This document shows positions 61,851 through 64,000 of a DNA stretch of 64,000 bases, in pieces; the stretch's first letter is position 1; each line of letters starts with the position of its first letter. The position numbers and the translations under genes are program-made. Origin of the DNA: Grifola frondosa (taxonomy: Eukaryota > Basidiomycota > Agaricomycetes > Polyporales > Grifolaceae); assembly GCA_001683735.1 (NCBI GenBank), contig LUGG01000003.1, positions 1,922,001-1,986,000 on the forward strand. Reading direction: 5' to 3'. The notes under the pieces are model-generated. The model was not told where the DNA came from. It did not search any database and worked only from the letters and a program-made list of their open reading frames with translations.

Positions 61851-64000
61851 GCTGCATGACATGGCCAGAGTGCAAGGTGGTCTGGGATGGGGGCTCATAG
61901 AGGACGCGAGGGTTTTGGCAGATGACAGGAGGAGAACGAGGGTGCAGGACAGTGGCAGGCATGGAGGACACGGCGGACGTGGGCACGGGTGCGGCAGGAG
62001 CAGATGCGATGGGTGCAGCGGGCGCGGGAGCAGACATAGCAGGCACGGAGGATGCGGGTGCAGGTTTGGCATGAGGGAGCTGTAGGGCTAGAGAAGTAGA
62101 AATAGGCAATGTATTAGTAGCTTCTGCAACTAATGGCAAGGTGCAGCTGATAATGAGACGATGAGGACAAGGACTGCGAGGATGTCGATGGTGGAAGTGT
62201 TCGAGAAGCTCATTAGAAGTGACGGGAATGTCGGAAAGAGGAATCCAGGAGTCTTCAGCTTCGGAGAGACCTCTCCAATGCACGAGATATTCGTAATGCT
62301 GGCCGAGCTTTCGGCAATCGAGGATGGATGCAATGACGGGCTCAGGACTCTCATCGAGATCAAAAGGTTCGGGAGGTGCATGCAGATGGAACTCGGATGG
62401 GTCAAAGTAAGGCTCAAGGAGAGAAACATGAAAAACAGGATGAAGGCGTGAGAGATAAGTGGGGAGGCGAAGCTGGTAGGCAGAGTCGGAGATGACGCGG
62501 GCAATGGGAAAGGGACCTAGGTGATGGTGATCGAGCTTGTCAGATGGACGCATCGTCTTGACGTTGCGCCACAGAAGCCAAACGAGCTGATCAGATACAA
62601 ATTTCGGTGCAGGGAGAACATGAGCGTTGAAGTAGCGGGCTTGGCGTTCTTGCGCTAACTTCAACTCTGCATGAAGTTCATGATGAAGGTGGTCGAGGCG
62701 TGAAGCGAGATCAGTGGCGGCAGGAACAGACGAACACTCTGTGAGATGAGGCTCGAAGTTGGGATGATAGGCAAGGTTAGCAAAGAAGGGGGTTTGATTG
62801 GTAGAGGAGTTAACATGGTTATTGAAAGCAAACTCAGCAAGTGGAAGGTAGTCTACCCAATCATCCTGCTGATACGAGCAGTATGCGCGAAGATATGACT
62901 CGATCATCTGGTTTGTGCACTCAGTGAGTCCGTCAGTGCAAGGATGGTAGGCAGTAGAGGAGTTAAGAGTGATATGAAGGAGCGTCATGAGTTCTTTCTA
63001 GAACTTGGATATGAAGATTGATCCGCGGTCAGAGATGATGGAGTCGGGAATGTTGTGATGACAGAAGATACAGTCAAGGAACAACCATGCGAGACCGGGT
63101 GTGTCGAGAGTCTCGTTGCACGGCGTGAAGTGTGCGACGCGGGTGAGTCAGTCGCAGACAACCCAGATGGAATCGTAGCCATGGGAAATGGGGAGCTTGA
63201 CGATGAAATCCATGGAGATGGATGTCCAAGGATGAGAGGGAATATCAAGAGGCTGCAGAAGGCCATATGGTTTATGGCGGGGAGCCTTGATGCGTGCACA
63301 GATGTTGCAAGCTTGTACATAGCGGCACATGTACATCTGCAAGCCGGGCCAGGAGTAGTCACACGAGATGAATGCGAGGGTCCGCGCACGACCCGGATGA
63401 CCAGAGATGAGCGAATCATGATGAGAATAAAGGATTTCAGAATGTAGAGAAGCAGGAACGAAAAGGAGTCCATTATGAAAGACAAGGTTACCGTCAAGAA
63501 CAAAACTCGGATCGCCTCGAGCGATCGCATCTCGCCATTCGGAATCATCACAAATTGCTGTCTTGAAGCGTCCGAGCAATTCTGAGTTGTCGATGGCGAG
63601 AGTGGTCAAAGCAGAGATAGAGTGTGAGACAGAGTGAGAATCAGACGAAGCGCTAGAATCCGAATTAGGCCAAAGATGCTCCGTATGAAGAGGAGTGATG
63701 AGAATTTGTTTCTGGAGATGAAGGACATCATCCCCCTCTTGAGGTGCGAAGTTGGGACGTCTGAAGGGCCTGTCGGCAGGATTTTTGAGTCCGGGAGCAA
63801 AATCGAGATGGAAATTAAATTCGGAGAGAAAAATAGACCAGCGAGCTTGTCGCCGATTAAAAATGCATGCGGACATGAAATATTCAAGATTTTTGTGGTC
63901 GGAGATGACAGCGACAGGAGTAGGAGTCGAAATGAGCCAGGCACGCATGTCACGAAATGAGTCAATAATAGCGAGAAGTTCCTTATTGTGAATCTCATAA
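61819..64000 (-). CDS. Gypsy-3 pol (RNase H end, integrase, chromodomain), partial
   Basis: Runs in from the right edge. From 63948: [20 protein letters not shown] (RNase H), FNFHLDFAPGLKNPADRPF, the integrase zinc region (HDSLISGHPGRARTLAFISC and YVQACNICARIKAPRHKPYG) and DDE core (PWTSISMDFIVKLPISHGYD, SIISDRGSIFISKF). From 62988: LNSSTAYHPCTDGLTECTNQ with the catalytic Glu, WVDYLPLAEFAFNNHVNSS, KLDHHHLGPFPIARVISDSA, LHPVFHVSLLEPYF. A chromodomain follows, VIASILDCRKLGQHYEYLVH, WRGLSEAEDSWIPLSDI. The tail is Pro/Ala/Ser-rich. Two nonsense codons break it: a TGA after WVVCD (63147) where CGA (Arg) is expected, and a TAG in SKF-KEL (62999) where TGG (Trp) is expected. Both are transitions rather than indels. 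Plavaka abuts the 3' tail. Confidence 0.82.

Overview
The window comes from a filamentous basidiomycete, most likely an Agaricomycete. The genes carry many 45-60 bp GT..AG introns. Families expanded in that class are present: a kinase-like protein with an HRDIAETN-type loop, a BTB protein, a fungal protoglobin and Plavaka, RecQ and DUF6589 mobile ORFs. Identifications come from motif recognition only; no database search was run.

Left part (1-19.4 kb), mostly host genes. Minus strand: an alpha/beta hydrolase of the hormone-sensitive-lipase type, a dual-specificity phosphatase, an unidentified ORF and a protoglobin. Then a small basic protein, a 301 bp Tc1/mariner-like MITE, and a divergent pair: a lysine-rich nuclear protein (minus) and a Gemin2/SIP1 homologue (plus). 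A kinase-like gene (plus) sits between two paralogous GNAT acetyltransferases (minus). Six of these genes carry single-base frame breaks that interrupt otherwise conserved motifs, at seven sites.

Middle part (19.39-32.7 kb). A 6.05 kb unit flanked by identical 15 bp direct repeats carries a RecQ-like helicase (plus) converging on a DUF6589-type ORF (minus). Each end folds into a long hairpin. Loop and stem base are shared between the ends, but the middle of the stem differs in sequence while staying self-complementary. Next come a GC-rich unassigned region, a transposon with an integrase-type (DDE) transposase and a companion ORF, and a BTB gene whose 3' end runs into Plavaka sequence.

Right part (32.6-64 kb), a nested transposon stack. 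Gypsy-3 (a chromovirus leaving the window at 64 kb) abuts a Plavaka transposon. Plavaka is split by Gypsy-1 (34574-60707, 4% LTR divergence). Gypsy-1 is itself split by two MITEs and by a fold-back element (45904-57619) whose arms hold minisatellite arrays. The fold-back arm is split by Gypsy-2 (49358-56517, LTRs differing by one inserted base, 5 bp target duplication). For Plavaka/Gypsy-1 and both MITEs, removing the insert plus one target copy rejoins a conserved protein motif, which confirms the boundaries. Gypsy-1 also holds an AT-rich non-pol segment with a dense array of heat-shock-element-like TTCnnGAA units.

The near-identical Gypsy-2 LTRs, beside a heavily frameshifted Gypsy-2 body and frameshifted host genes, suggest that many frame breaks are assembly indel errors rather than true pseudogenes.
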